A stretch of DNA of 64,000 nucleotides from Lewinellaceae bacterium (GCA_020636375.1 JACJXZ010000017.1:62001-126000), one strand, 5' to 3'; shown: positions 34,702 through 44,893, counted from the first letter of the stretch. Program-made: numbers and translations. Notes: generated from the letters alone by a model not told the origin.

Positions 34702-35556
34702 TCACTCCTCAAACAACATAGCCCGGTAAAACCGGTGGACGACATTGGGGTCCGGATACAGCACGGTTTCCGCCTTCTCTTTGCCGTCGTAGTCGAACAG
34801 GGAAAGGACGTACCGGATGCTCTCCAGGCGGGCTTCCATCTTGTTGTCCGTTTTGATGATGATCCAGGGGCTGAAGTCGGTATGGGTTTTGAAGAGCATC
34901 TCCCGGATATAGTGGGTATATTCATCCCACAGCTCCCGCGCTTTTTTGTCGACCGGGCTCATTTTCCATTGCTTGAGCGGGTCTGTTTCCCGGGCTTGTA
35001 TCCTTTTTTTCTGTTCCTCCCTGGAGACGGCAAACCACAATTTGATGATCTTCACCCCGTCTTCGTACAACATGTGTTCGTACTCCGGCACCTGCCGGAG
35101 GAAGCGTTCGTATTCCTGCTGGCTGCAGAAGCCCATGACGGGCTCCACCACGGCCCGGTTGTACCAGCTGCGGTCGAAAAAGACGATCTCTCCCGGGTTG
35201 GGCATCTCTTTGAGGTGGCGGCGGAAGTACCACTGCCCTTTTTCAATATCTGAAGGCTTGCCCAGGGCCACGCCCCGGGCGGAGCGGGGGTTGAGGTAAC
35301 GCCGGAAGCGCCGGATAGCGCCGCCCTTGCCGGCCGCGTCCCGCCCTTCGAAGATGACCACCACCCGTTTTTTGTTTTTCAGGATCCAGTTCTGAAGCTT
35401 CAGCAGCTCCATCTGCAGCTTTTCCAGTTCATTCTTATAGATGAGCCTTTCTTCCACCTTCTGGAGGTCCACTTCTTTTTCTAACAGAAAGGACAGGAGC
35501 TGCTCCCGGGTCTCGATGGCTGCGATGTCGGTATTGGAGAAAATGGTGTCGCTCAT
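34702..35556 (-). CDS. ppk2: Polyphosphate kinase 2 (canonical P-loop)
   Basis: 284 residues from the Met at 35556 (MSDTIFSNTDIAAIETREQL). The open frame runs 40 codons further, but that part translates a GAGT/GAAT simple repeat and is not protein-like. It has the full PPK2 signature: EGRDAAGKGGAIRRFRRYLN (Walker A), KGQWYFRRHLKEMPNPGEIV, FFDRSWYNRAVVEPVMGFC (Walker B) and VSREEQKKRI (lid). It should phosphorylate ADP/GDP or AMP with polyphosphate. The tandem arrangement with a divergent paralogue downstream suggests duplication and specialisation. Probably one transcript. Confidence 0.93.
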   Translation of the reverse strand: MSDTIFSNTDIAAIETREQLLSFLLEKEVDLQKVEERLIYKNELEKLQMELLKLQNWILKNKKRVVVIFEGRDAAGKGGAIRRFRRYLNPRSARGVALGKPSDIEKGQWYFRRHLKEMPNPGEIVFFDRSWYNRAVVEPVMGFCSQQEYERFLRQVPEYEHMLYEDGVKIIKLWFAVSREEQKKRIQARETDPLKQWKMSPVDKKARELWDEYTHYIREMLFKTHTDFSPWIIIKTDNKMEARLESIRYVLSLFDYDGKEKAETVLYPDPNVVHRFYRAMLFEE

Positions 35557-35562
35557 GGTGTG

Positions 35563-35610
35563 GAGTGAGTGAGTGAGTGAATGAGTGAATGAGTGATTGA
35601 ATGAGTGAAT
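35563..35610. repeat. GAGT/GAATGAGT simple-sequence repeat
   Basis: Four GAGT units followed by GAATGAGT-type units, just upstream of the second ppk2. Related ATTCACTC/GAGTGAAT repeats occur at 57351-57454, and ATTCCTTC repeats at about 34680-34705. Confidence 0.85.
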
Positions 35611-35895
35611 TGCCCCGCCGTGATTACCGCAAAGATTGAAATTCTTTTGACTGATTTTAATGATTCTTGTCATCATCCCGATAATAAGCCGAATGAGATG
35701 GGTATTGGGTACTGAATAATTGAAAAAACGTGGATATTTTTACCAACCATGGGGTGTAGAAGAGGGGGCAGGCAGCAGCAGTTGAGAAAAAGTTTCAGGA
35801 AAACGCGTATTTTCGGGATAGAACGATAATCTCCCGGCCACAACAGACAACAAAACGATCCAAACAACATTCGCAAGTATAAAAACTCCGTCAAA

Positions 35896-36963
35896 ATGAA
35901 AAACCTGACCTACGCTTTGTTCCTGGGCGCGCTCTTACTCCAGGGCTGTGCGCCGTCCTCCCCGCCGGAAGCCGCCGCCGAAGAGCAGGGCCCCACGCTG
36001 GCCTCCTATTTCGACACTACCGGCAGGGAGGACGTCACCACCGGCGGCGTCCGGATGATCCCCATTTCCACGCCTTCCGGGGAGTTCCGGGTATGGACCA
36101 AGCGGGTAGGCAACAACCCCACTCAGAAGGTGCTGCTGCTCCACGGCGGCCCGGGCTTCAACCATGAGTATTTCGAGGTGTTCGACAGCTACTTCCCGGC
36201 GGCCGGCATCGAGTATTACTACTACGACCAGTTGGGTTCTTCCTACAGCGACCAGCCGGAGGACACGTCTTTGTGGAAAACAGAACGCTTCGTCGAGGAG
36301 GTGGAGCAGGTCCGCCGGGCACTCGGGCTCAACAAGGACAACTTCTACATCCTGGGCCACTCCTGGGGCGGCATCCTGGGCATCGAATACGCCCTGAAGT
36401 ACCAGGGCAACCTCAAGGGGCTGATCATTTCCAACATGATGTCCTCCATTCCGGCTTACGTGAAGTACGCCGAAGAGGTGCTGGGGCCGGCCCTGCCGCC
36501 GGACGTGCTGCAGGAGATCAAAGCCCTGGAGGCGGCGGGAGATTACACCAGCCCGCGCTACCTGGAGCTGGTGCATACCTACTACTACCCCGAGCACGTG
36601 CTGCGCAAGCCGCTGGAAGATTGGCCGGAACCCGTCCTGCGGTCGTCGGAAAATGCGAATTACGACATCTACCTGATGATGCAGGGCCCCAGCGAGTTCG
36701 GCGTCGTCGGCGACGCCACCCTCAAGGACTGGGACCGCACCGGGGACCTGGCCCGGATCACCGTGCCCACCCTCACCGTCGGCGCCAAATATGACACCAT
36801 GGACCCCGAATACAAGAAAATGATGGCCGGCAAGCTCGCCAACGGCCGTTACCACTTCTGCCCCAACGGCGCCCACTGGGCGATGTACGACGATTCGGAC
36901 AATTACTTCCGGGGAGTGATTCAGTTTATCCGGGATGTGGACGCGGGGACGTTCGGGAAGTAA
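35896..36963 (+). CDS. Proline iminopeptidase-like (S33) lipoprotein
   Basis: 355 residues with a lipoprotein signal (LFLGALLLQGC). The alpha/beta-hydrolase core has the S33 marks: HGGPGFNHEY (oxyanion hole), YYYYDQLGSSYSDQ, the nucleophile Ser156 in LGHSWGGILG, an Asp in GAKYDTMDPE and the catalytic His in NGAHWAMYDD. Members cleave N-terminal proline or other residues from peptides; here the enzyme is lipid-anchored and probably periplasmic, perhaps for peptide scavenging. No operon partner; the next gene starts 318 bases later. Confidence 0.88.
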   Translation: MKNLTYALFLGALLLQGCAPSSPPEAAAEEQGPTLASYFDTTGREDVTTGGVRMIPISTPSGEFRVWTKRVGNNPTQKVLLLHGGPGFNHEYFEVFDSYFPAAGIEYYYYDQLGSSYSDQPEDTSLWKTERFVEEVEQVRRALGLNKDNFYILGHSWGGILGIEYALKYQGNLKGLIISNMMSSIPAYVKYAEEVLGPALPPDVLQEIKALEAAGDYTSPRYLELVHTYYYPEHVLRKPLEDWPEPVLRSSENANYDIYLMMQGPSEFGVVGDATLKDWDRTGDLARITVPTLTVGAKYDTMDPEYKKMMAGKLANGRYHFCPNGAHWAMYDDSDNYFRGVIQFIRDVDAGTFGK

Positions 36964-37281
36964 TACGCAGCTGGACTGCGGACGAACTGAGGGTGAAGCC
37001 GGAATAGGGGGCAAATAAGCACCAGGCGCCCATTTTCCGACTTCCGCCTTCCGACTTAACCAATGCCTCCAGAGGATATTCCCCGGAACGTCCAAAGTCC
37101 CACAAACTCCAAACCTTCATTAATCCAGGCCGCAGGGCTTTCCGCCCCCTTTCCGCCACAGCCGGCGGAGACGGAGCAGCCTCAACCATTCAGGCTTTTA
37201 TTATTGCCCCAAAGGAGGCTGCTGTTTTGTGACATAAATCCCTTTTGGCCATTTTGCCCACTACCAAATCAATAGTTCACA
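36964..37281. other. 318-bp gene-free leader of the large metalloprotease gene
   Basis: No gene supported. A weak hairpin, AGCAGCCTC (37175-37183) with GAGGCTGCT (37215-37223) followed by GTTTTG, precedes the 2108-residue gene by about 60 bases and could be an upstream terminator or leader structure. Confidence 0.4.
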
Positions 37282-40200
37282 ATGAAAAAAACAACAACCA
37301 AAAAATTAACCGCGCTCGTTTTTTTTTCCGTCTGCCTGCTCGGGCTTTTTGCTCAGGAAAGCAATCCATGGACGATTATCGAAGAAGCCAGCGTACCGGG
37401 AAATGACGCTCAACGGCCCATCGTCCCATCAGCCTACCGCACGGCCCGCCTCGATTCAGAAGCTTTACAGGCTATTTTAAATGAAGCGCCGATGCGGTTC
37501 AGCGCAGCTGCCCGGGCGCAGCCGCAATCGCTGATGCTTCCTATGCCGGACGGAGCCCTGCAACAATTCGAGATCGTCAACGCGCCCGTGATGCACCCTG
37601 CCCTTCAGGCGAAATACCCCGGCCTGCGATCTTTCGCCGGAAAAGGCATAGACGACCCGACCGCTTATCTGAGGTTTAGCCTTACCACCAAAGGGTTCAA
37701 CGCAATGGTCATTTCCGCAAAACACAGTACGGTGTTCATAGACCCTTATATGGAAGGAGACACCGAATACTATGTCAGCTATTACAAGAAAGATTACGCT
37801 CCGCAACGCGCTGCTCCTTTTTCCTGCGGCGTAGCAGCGCCGGATGATGATTTCATTAAAAGGGCCAACCCGGAAAGACCGGATGGAAATGCCGGCAACC
37901 TTCCCTCATCCAGGCTGTCCGGCGATTGCCAGCTGCGAACGTACCGGCTGGCGTTGGCCTGCACCGGAGAATATGCCAATTTTCACGGAGGCACAGTTGG
38001 TTCTGTGATGGCCGAATATGTCGTTGCCATGACCCGCGTCAACGGCATTTACGAAAAAGACCTGACGGTAACGATGGAACTGATCCCGGATACGGACGAG
38101 CTGATTTATTTAAATGCCGCGACCGACCCATATACCAACGGGAGTGGCGGGACCATGCTGGGCGAAAACCAGGCAAACTGCGATAACGTGATCGGCCCGG
38201 CCAATTATGACATCGGCCACGTTTTCAGCACCGGCGGCGGGGGCATTGCTTCCCTGGCCGTTCCCTGCACGAGCAACAAGGCAAGAGGAGTCACCGGATT
38301 GCCTGCGCCGGTCAACGACCCTTTTTACGTCGAGTATGTCGCCCATGAAATGGGGCACCAGTTCGGCGCCAATCACACTCAGAACAACTCCTGCGGCCGA
38401 AACAGCGCAACTGCGATGGAACCCGGAAGCGCTTCCACCGTCATGGGGTATGCAGGAATCTGCGCTCCGAATGTGCAGAACAATGGCGATGATTATTTTC
38501 ATGCGATTAGCATCCAGGAAATTACCGATAACATAGAAAACGGGAACAGCAGTGGATGCCCCATCGTCACCAATACCGGCAATACGGCACCGACAGCCGC
38601 CGTAGCTGCTGCATTTTACAATTTACCGGTTTCTACCCCTTTTGCCCTGACCTGTATCGCCACGGACCCGGACGGCGATGCGTTGACCTACAATTGGGAG
38701 CAAATGGACAATGAGGTGGCGACCATGCCGCCGGTGCCGACCAACACAGGAGGGCCGGCGTTCCGGTCCAATATCCCGGCGGAATCGCCAACCCGGTATT
38801 TCCCGAACCTGAATGCCATCAACAACAATACTACGCCCACCTGGGAGGTCCTGCCTTCCGTCAGCCGGGATATGTCCTTCCGGTGTACCGTCCGCGACAA
38901 TTTTCCTCCGGGCGGTTGCCGGGCCGAAGTAGATGTCGACCTGCGCTTCCACGGGGCTGCCGGGCCGTTTCTGGTACTGAGCCCGAATACGAATGTAACC
39001 TGGGTGATTGCAGAGACGGAAACCGTATCCTGGGATGTGGCGAATACCGATGCCGCTCCGGTCAGTTGCTCAGACGTGGATATCCTTCTGTCGACGGACG
39101 GCGGCCTGACCTATCCCGTCACCCTGGCCTCCGGCGTTCCTAATACGGGGAGTTTCGACATTACCGTCCCCAACGCCCCTACGAATTCCGCCAGGGTAAA
39201 AGTGGTTTGTTCGGACAATATCTTTTTCGATGTTTCGAATCAAAACTTCGCCATCGAACTGCCGCCAACGCCCACTTTCCTGATGCAGGTAACGCCATTT
39301 TCACAATCTATCTGCAATTCTGAAGAGCTGGTTTACACCATCGGCCTGACGTCTGTTTTAGGGTTTGACGAAGCGGTTGCTTTATCCGTTACCGGATTGC
39401 CGGGCGACGCGACAGCTGCCTTTGACAACAACCCGGTGACGCCCACCGGAACGGTGCAGCTGACGATCGGCAACTTGTCCGCTGTCCCTTCAGGAACCTA
39501 TTCCTTAACCATCAATGCGGCATCCAACTCCCTGAATGCAACTTCCGGCATTGAAATGGTGCTTACGGAGGCCATTCCGGAAACAATCGCTTTAAATGCG
39601 CCCATCGACGGCGCCACCGGGGTTGAGTTGTCGGCAACGCTGGAATGGGAAGCCCAGGCCCCGGCAAGCAGTTATTTTGTTGAAATCGCCACCAGCCCTG
39701 TTTTTGGCAACAGCGTGATCGAATCTTTCACCGAATCCGGAAACGCATACAGCCCACAGAATTTAGAGGAACGCACGATTTACTACTGGAGGGTAAAGGG
39801 CATCAACATTTGCGGGGAGGGCGATTTTTCAACTGTATTTGCTTTTCAGACCACCCAGTCCGCTTGTACCACCTACGAAAGCACGGATGTTCCTGTGCCT
39901 ATTTCTACCAGTGGCGGAAATTTGGTCACATCAATTATCAATGTCGGTGACGATTTTGTGCTCGAAAAGGTGAAAGCGAGTTTGTTTATCCAGCATACCT
40001 GGGTGGGGGATTTGATAGCCAGGTTGTCGGCACCTTCCGGCACCACGGTCGAACTGTTCAACCGGCCCGGCGTCCCGGGCAGCAACTTTGGCTGTGGCGA
40101 AAATAATATCCTGGCCACTTTTGATGACGAGGCACCCAATTCCGCTTCCGACTTTGAAAACACCTGCGGGCCGGGAACGCCGGCGATCTCCGGCGATTTT

Positions 40201-43200
40201 CAGCCTGCCGGCGCCTTAGCTGGCCTGAACGGAGAAAACGGCGCCGGCACCTGGACGCTGACGGTTACGGATAATGTCGCTGATGATGGGGGCGCCATCG
40301 CCTCCTGGAGTCTGGAGTTATGCAGGCCGGTGGTTTTGCCGGAAGCTCCTGCCCTTTTGGCCAATACGATCCTGACCCTCCCGCAAGGATCAGCAGAGGT
40401 TGTCACCAGCGCTTACCTGGAAGCGAACAGCCCGGCCAACACCGCCGATCAGATCGCCTACACCATCACTTCCGTTCCGGCGAACGGGACGCTCTACCTG
40501 GATATCCTGGGCATGCCGGCCGCTCTGAGCATAGGAGGCCGGTTCACGCAGGCGGACATCAACAACAACCTGCTTTCCTATACCCACGACGGCAGCAGCA
40601 CGACTTCCGATTCCTTTGATTTTGAAGTCGTTAACAACGAAAACGGCTGGTTGCATGGCAGCACTTTCAACATTAATATTTTGGAGAACATCCTTTCCGC
40701 CACAGCAGGCCTGGACAATGGAATTGATTGTTTCAACGCAAATAACGGACAAGCTTCCGTAACTGTTGCTGACGGCTATCCGCCCTTTGAATACAGCCTC
40801 GACGGGATTAATTACCAACCTGAAAACATCTTCAGCGGCCTGGCGCCGGGCTCCTATATTTTTACGGTGAGAGACGTTTACGGTTTTACCATCCAGACCA
40901 ACGAAGTTGTCATTGCCAATCCGGATGAACTGACTGTCAGCGCCACTGTCACCGATGATGAAATTACAGTAAGTGCCGGCGGGGGAACCGGCGGACTGAT
41001 GTACAGCATCGACGGAGTGAATTACCAGAGCAGCAACCTCTTCAGCGGCCTGGCCAACGGCGTTTATACCATATACGTGACCGACGAAAACGGGTGTGTG
41101 GCGGAAACGGAAGCGACGGTACGCGTCAACACGCTGGCCGTAACCGCTGCATTGACGATTGATTTAGCCTGTTATAATGGCATGGACGCTGCCATCGAGG
41201 TGAGCGTCGGCGGCGGAACGCCCGATTTCACGTACAGCCTCAACGGCGGTCCCTTCCAAAGCAGCCCGGTTTTCAACGGCCTGGGTGCCGGCAGCTACAT
41301 CATTACCGTCATGGACAGCGACGGCTTCACCGCCGATACCGAGGAGATAACCATCAGCAACCCGCCGGAGTTGACAATCTCGGCCGCTGTTGACCAAAAC
41401 GACATTACCGTAACCGCCGGCGGGGGGACCGGCAGCCTGATGTACAGCATCGATGGGGTGAATTACCAGAGCGGCAATGTCTTCGCCGGCCTGGACAATG
41501 GCTTTTACATCGTGTACGCGACGGACGAAAACGGATGTGTGGCAGAAACGGAAGCTGTCGTAGCCGTCAACACCCTGATTGTAATGGCCACATTGACGAA
41601 TGATCTGGCCTGTTACAACGACGCGGACGCCACCATCGAGGCGAGCGTCGGCGGCGGAACGCCCGGTTTCATGTACAGCCTGAACGGCGGCCCCTTCCAA
41701 AGCAGCCCGGTTTTCGGCGGCCTGGGCGCCGGCAGCTATGTCATCACCGTAATGGACGGCGACGGCTTCACCGCCGATACCGGGGAGATAACCATCAGCA
41801 ACCCGCCGGAATTGACGGCCTCGGCCACTGTTGACCAAAACGACATTACGGTCAACGCCGACGGGGGTACCGGCAGCCTGATGTACAGCGTCGACGGGCT
41901 TAATTTCCAGAGCAGCGCTGTTTTCACCAGCCTGGCCAACGGCGTTTACACCGTGTACGTGATAGACGAAAACGGGTGTGTGGCGGAAACGGAAGCTACG
42001 GTGTTTATCAACACATTGGTGGTAACGGCCACATTAACGAATGACCTGGCCTGCCACAATGATGCGAACGCGGCCATCGAGGCGAGCGTCGGAGGCGGAA
42101 CGCCCGGTTTCACCTACAGCCTGAACGGCGGGCCCTTCCAAAGCAGCCCGGTTTTCAATGGCCTGGGCGCCGGCAGCTATATCATTACCGTGATGGACAG
42201 CGACGGGTTCACGGCCGATACCGAGGAGATAACCATCAGCAACCCGCCGGAACTGACGATCTCAGTCGATGTTGTCCAAAACGATATTATAATTAGTGCT
42301 AACGGCGGCACCGGCGGATTGGCCTATAGTATTGATGGCGTTAATTACCAAAGCGGCAACGTCTTTACCAGCCTGGCCAATGGCCTGTATACCGTATACG
42401 TGAGAGACGAAAACGGTTGTCTGGCGAAAACGGAAGCTACGGTACTCGTCAACACTTTGGTGGTAACGGCCACCCTGACGAATGATCTGGACTGCAATGA
42501 TGACACGGACGCCTCCATCGAGGTGAGCGTCGGGGGCGGAACGCCGGATTTCATGTACAGCCTGAACGGCGGCCCCTTCCAGAGCAGCCCGGTTTTCGAT
42601 GGCCTGGGCGCCGGCAGTTATGTCATTACCGTAATGGACGGCGACGGGTTCACGGCCGATACTGAGGAGATAATCATCGAAAACCCGGAAGCAATCACAG
42701 GGTTTTCGACAGTAATTGGTTATGATATCACCGTGAATGCGGGCGGAGGCACCGGGAATTTACAGTACAGCTTAAACGGCGGGCCGTTCCAGAGTGGCAA
42801 CGTGTTTGCCGGAAATCCAAATGGGGTTTATACCATTACCGTTATGGATGAAAATGGTTGCCGGATCGAAATCAGCGCGACGATTGATGTCGAGGCGCTG
42901 AGCATCGCCACAACCCACCAGGGCCTGTCGTGCCACGATGCGGACGACGGCCTCATTACCGTTGACGTTACGGGCGGGGTTCCGCCTTATCAATACAGCA
43001 TCGACGGCATTAACTTCCAGGATGAAATGAGTTTTTCCGGCCTGAGCGGAGGGGATTACGTCGTCACGGCCATGGATTCCGGCGGCTTTGCTGTTGCTTC
43101 CGGCACCATATCCATTTCCAATCCTGCCCCCCTGGTGCTGGAAGCCATTGATGACGAAAATGACGTGACGCTCAACGCCGAGGGCGGAACGGCGCCCTAC

Positions 43201-43608
43201 CTGTACAGCATAGACGGCGTCGGCTACAGCGCTGAAAATACCTTCCTGAACCTGGAAAATGGCGTGTACACTTTTTATGTGCAGGATGCCAACGGATGCG
43301 AAACAACCGACACGGTTTCCATCAACATTTTGGGAGTTGGCGGTTTGGATTTTGATCTTGCCCTGAATGTGCATCCCAACCCGGGCAACGGCGATTTCCA
43401 CCTTTCCATACAACAGAAAACGGCCTCGGAGCTGAGTTTTAAAGTTTTTGATGTCACCGGGAAGCTAATCTATGCCGAGGTGCATCAAGCCCCGGGCCCG
43501 GCATTTTCAAAAACACTTCATTTAGCGCATTTGCCGGGCGGGATGTATCATCTTGTCGTCAGCAATGAGCAGCAGGCCGGCGTAAAAAAACTGGTCGTGT
43601 TGAAATAG
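37282..43608 (+). CDS. Giant secreted metzincin protease with P-domain, SprB repeats and T9SS type A domain
   Basis: 2108 residues. Signal peptide, propeptide-like region (~25-200), then a reprolysin-type zinc protease with HEMGHQFGANH (His355, Glu356, His359, His365) and the Met-turn at Met388. Ig/Fn3-like domains follow (~435-855), then a proprotein-convertase P-domain (~862-1012), a cadherin/CSPG-like domain (~1016-1130) and a long run of SprB-type repeats (~1139-2010), four of which are 441-bp near-copies at DNA level. The end is a T9SS type A sorting domain (LNVHPNPGNGDFHLSIQQKT). It should be exported across the outer membrane and stay on the surface or be released. SprB repeats are known from gliding adhesins. 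Substrate unknown. Confidence 0.92.
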   Translation: MKKTTTKKLTALVFFSVCLLGLFAQESNPWTIIEEASVPGNDAQRPIVPSAYRTARLDSEALQAILNEAPMRFSAAARAQPQSLMLPMPDGALQQFEIVNAPVMHPALQAKYPGLRSFAGKGIDDPTAYLRFSLTTKGFNAMVISAKHSTVFIDPYMEGDTEYYVSYYKKDYAPQRAAPFSCGVAAPDDDFIKRANPERPDGNAGNLPSSRLSGDCQLRTYRLALACTGEYANFHGGTVGSVMAEYVVAMTRVNGIYEKDLTVTMELIPDTDELIYLNAATDPYTNGSGGTMLGENQANCDNVIGPANYDIGHVFSTGGGGIASLAVPCTSNKARGVTGLPAPVNDPFYVEYVAHEMGHQFGANHTQNNSCGRNSATAMEPGSASTVMGYAGICAPNVQNNGDDYFHAISIQEITDNIENGNSSGCPIVTNTGNTAPTAAVAAAFYNLPVSTPFALTCIATDPDGDALTYNWEQMDNEVATMPPVPTNTGGPAFRSNIPAESPTRYFPNLNAINNNTTPTWEVLPSVSRDMSFRCTVRDNFPPGGCRAEVDVDLRFHGAAGPFLVLSPNTNVTWVIAETETVSWDVANTDAAPVSCSDVDILLSTDGGLTYPVTLASGVPNTGSFDITVPNAPTNSARVKVVCSDNIFFDVSNQNFAIELPPTPTFLMQVTPFSQSICNSEELVYTIGLTSVLGFDEAVALSVTGLPGDATAAFDNNPVTPTGTVQLTIGNLSAVPSGTYSLTINAASNSLNATSGIEMVLTEAIPETIALNAPIDGATGVELSATLEWEAQAPASSYFVEIATSPVFGNSVIESFTESGNAYSPQNLEERTIYYWRVKGINICGEGDFSTVFAFQTTQSACTTYESTDVPVPISTSGGNLVTSIINVGDDFVLEKVKASLFIQHTWVGDLIARLSAPSGTTVELFNRPGVPGSNFGCGENNILATFDDEAPNSASDFENTCGPGTPAISGDFQPAGALAGLNGENGAGTWTLTVTDNVADDGGAIASWSLELCRPVVLPEAPALLANTILTLPQGSAEVVTSAYLEANSPANTADQIAYTITSVPANGTLYLDILGMPAALSIGGRFTQADINNNLLSYTHDGSSTTSDSFDFEVVNNENGWLHGSTFNINILENILSATAGLDNGIDCFNANNGQASVTVADGYPPFEYSLDGINYQPENIFSGLAPGSYIFTVRDVYGFTIQTNEVVIANPDELTVSATVTDDEITVSAGGGTGGLMYSIDGVNYQSSNLFSGLANGVYTIYVTDENGCVAETEATVRVNTLAVTAALTIDLACYNGMDAAIEVSVGGGTPDFTYSLNGGPFQSSPVFNGLGAGSYIITVMDSDGFTADTEEITISNPPELTISAAVDQNDITVTAGGGTGSLMYSIDGVNYQSGNVFAGLDNGFYIVYATDENGCVAETEAVVAVNTLIVMATLTNDLACYNDADATIEASVGGGTPGFMYSLNGGPFQSSPVFGGLGAGSYVITVMDGDGFTADTGEITISNPPELTASATVDQNDITVNADGGTGSLMYSVDGLNFQSSAVFTSLANGVYTVYVIDENGCVAETEATVFINTLVVTATLTNDLACHNDANAAIEASVGGGTPGFTYSLNGGPFQSSPVFNGLGAGSYIITVMDSDGFTADTEEITISNPPELTISVDVVQNDIIISANGGTGGLAYSIDGVNYQSGNVFTSLANGLYTVYVRDENGCLAKTEATVLVNTLVVTATLTNDLDCNDDTDASIEVSVGGGTPDFMYSLNGGPFQSSPVFDGLGAGSYVITVMDGDGFTADTEEIIIENPEAITGFSTVIGYDITVNAGGGTGNLQYSLNGGPFQSGNVFAGNPNGVYTITVMDENGCRIEISATIDVEALSIATTHQGLSCHDADDGLITVDVTGGVPPYQYSIDGINFQDEMSFSGLSGGDYVVTAMDSGGFAVASGTISISNPAPLVLEAIDDENDVTLNAEGGTAPYLYSIDGVGYSAENTFLNLENGVYTFYVQDANGCETTDTVSINILGVGGLDFDLALNVHPNPGNGDFHLSIQQKTASELSFKVFDVTGKLIYAEVHQAPGPAFSKTLHLAHLPGGMYHLVVSNEQQAGVKKLVVLK
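41128..42891 (+). repeat. Four 441-bp in-frame direct repeats
   Basis: The units begin at 41128, 41569, 42010 and 42451, exactly 441 bp (147 codons) apart, each opening with AAC followed by a TTG/CTG-type codon. Long identical stretches such as the segment coding GGGTP-D/G-F-YSLNGGPFQ recur. The second half of the fourth unit is more diverged. They code SprB-type repeats, and recombination could change the copy number. Confidence 0.92.
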
Positions 43609-43645
43609 CCGGCTGAATTGGGCTTGTAGCCCGTTTTCGACAGGT

Positions 43646-43695
43646 AGCCCCCAACTCCGGTTATCCGGGTGTTTGGCATCCGAAAGTTGGGGGCT
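43646..43695 (+). terminator. Hairpin downstream of the metalloprotease gene
   Basis: AGCCCCCAACT (43646-43656) pairs with AGTTGGGGGCT (43685-43695), with a 28-base loop that contains a small CCGG.. CCGG repeat. It lies 37 bases after the stop. There is no clear T-run, so a terminator role is likely but not certain. Confidence 0.5.
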
Positions 43696-43811
43696 GCTTG
43701 CTGTTCGAATCTGGGATTAGCGTTTATTACAGGCCATGTTTCCGCCCGGTGAGGGCACACTTTTGAACTTCGCAGCCTGATCCGGATTGAACAGTTGCAA
43801 AAAAGCTGTAC

Positions 43812-43977
43812 CTTAGGGATTGCGCAATAATAAGTTACACAGAATAGACGAAGTTATTTTGTGTGCTGGCAAGGCGCCAAACGCAGGCATAGCAGAGCTA
43901 CGGCGAGGCTTGGCAACGCCGCCAGCGCGCAAAAGAACGAGTATAAATGGGTAATTTATTGTTGCGCAATCCCTTAG
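43812..43977. mobile_element. MITE-like non-autonomous element with terminal inverted repeats
   Basis: About 166 bp bounded by 26-bp terminal inverted repeats with three mismatches: AGGGATTGCGCAATAATAAG at the left (from 43815) and its near-complement at the right (to 43974). Inside is a structured core (43868-43940) with the words GGCAAGGCGC, GCATAGC, GCTACG and CAACGCCGC. The element at 58840-58984 shares this core order and a related GCGCA-nTAAATAAG tip. No coding capacity. The palindrome at 16709-16726 equals the two tips joined. Confidence 0.65.
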
Positions 43978-44053
43978 AGCGGGAGGAGCGGCAACCTCCG
44001 CTGCTGCTGATGCTGTTCCTTTTTCTTTGAACCAACAGAAACAACCCTGGTTT

Positions 44054-44893
44054 ATGGAAGGCTGGCAAGAAACACTGCTATACATCGCGGGGGGCTACGC
44101 GCTGATCTGCCTCATCTTCTACTTTTTACAACATTACTTCTTCTTCCGGCCGGAGATCCTGCCCCGTTCGTTCGAATACCGCTACCCGTTTCCCTTTGAC
44201 GAGGTGGACTTCGAAATGGAGGACGGCGGCTACATCAACGGCCTGCACTTCAAGGTGCCCAACGCCAAGGGCGTGGTCTTCTACCTCAAGGGCAACTCCC
44301 GCAGCATCAAAGGCTGGGGCAAGTTTGCCAGGGATTTCGTCAGCAAGGGCTACGACTTCTTCATGATCGACTACCGCGGCTTCGGCAAGAGTTCCGGCAA
44401 GCGAACGGAGGCCACCCTCTTCAACGATGCCCAGACCGTCTACAAATGGCTGAGCACCCAGTACCCGGAAGAGCAGATCGTCATCTACGGGCGCTCCCTC
44501 GGCAGCGGCATCGCCGCCCGCATCGCCTCCTGGAACAAACCCCGGATGCTCATCCTCGACTCGCCTTACTACAGCTTCCTCTACCAGGTGCGGCGGTACG
44601 GCTTCTGGCTGCCCCTGAAGTGGATCCTGCGCTACCAGATTCGCACCGACTTCTTCATCAAAAAGGTGGAATGCCCGGCTTTTGTCATCCACGGCACCAA
44701 AGACCGCCTCATCTCCTTCCGCCAGGGCCGCATGCTGGCCGAGACGGCGCCCTTCGGCGAGCTCATCCCCGTCGAGGGCGGCGGCCACAACAACCTGCCC
44801 GACTTCCCGGAATACCACGACATACTCTGGGACATCCTGCACGACGAAGCGCTGTACCGGCGGCTGCGGGGGGAGTTGCAGGAAGTGGCGTAA
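44054..44893 (+). CDS. Membrane-anchored alpha/beta hydrolase
   Basis: About 279 residues from ATG at 44054; a TTG nine codons upstream is also possible. One N-terminal transmembrane helix (TLLYIAGGYALICLIFYFLQ) anchors a hydrolase domain: VVFYLKGNSRSIKGWG, FFMIDYRGFGKSSGKR, the nucleophile elbow IYGRSLGSG, VIHGTKDRLISF with the acid, and the His in GGGHNNLPDF. The layout is that of the ABHD12/13-like or BEM46 group of serine hydrolases, acting on lipids or acyl groups in eukaryotes; the bacterial substrate is unknown. The start is only 77 bases from the MITE-like element, which may carry its promoter. Confidence 0.82.
   Translation: MEGWQETLLYIAGGYALICLIFYFLQHYFFFRPEILPRSFEYRYPFPFDEVDFEMEDGGYINGLHFKVPNAKGVVFYLKGNSRSIKGWGKFARDFVSKGYDFFMIDYRGFGKSSGKRTEATLFNDAQTVYKWLSTQYPEEQIVIYGRSLGSGIAARIASWNKPRMLILDSPYYSFLYQVRRYGFWLPLKWILRYQIRTDFFIKKVECPAFVIHGTKDRLISFRQGRMLAETAPFGELIPVEGGGHNNLPDFPEYHDILWDILHDEALYRRLRGELQEVA

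Larger units (their letters stand above)
43609..44053. other. 445-bp interval with a hairpin and a MITE-like element
   Basis: No gene. It contains the hairpin at 43646-43695 behind the protease gene and the inverted-repeat element at 43812-43977 ahead of the hydrolase gene. Confidence 0.6.
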
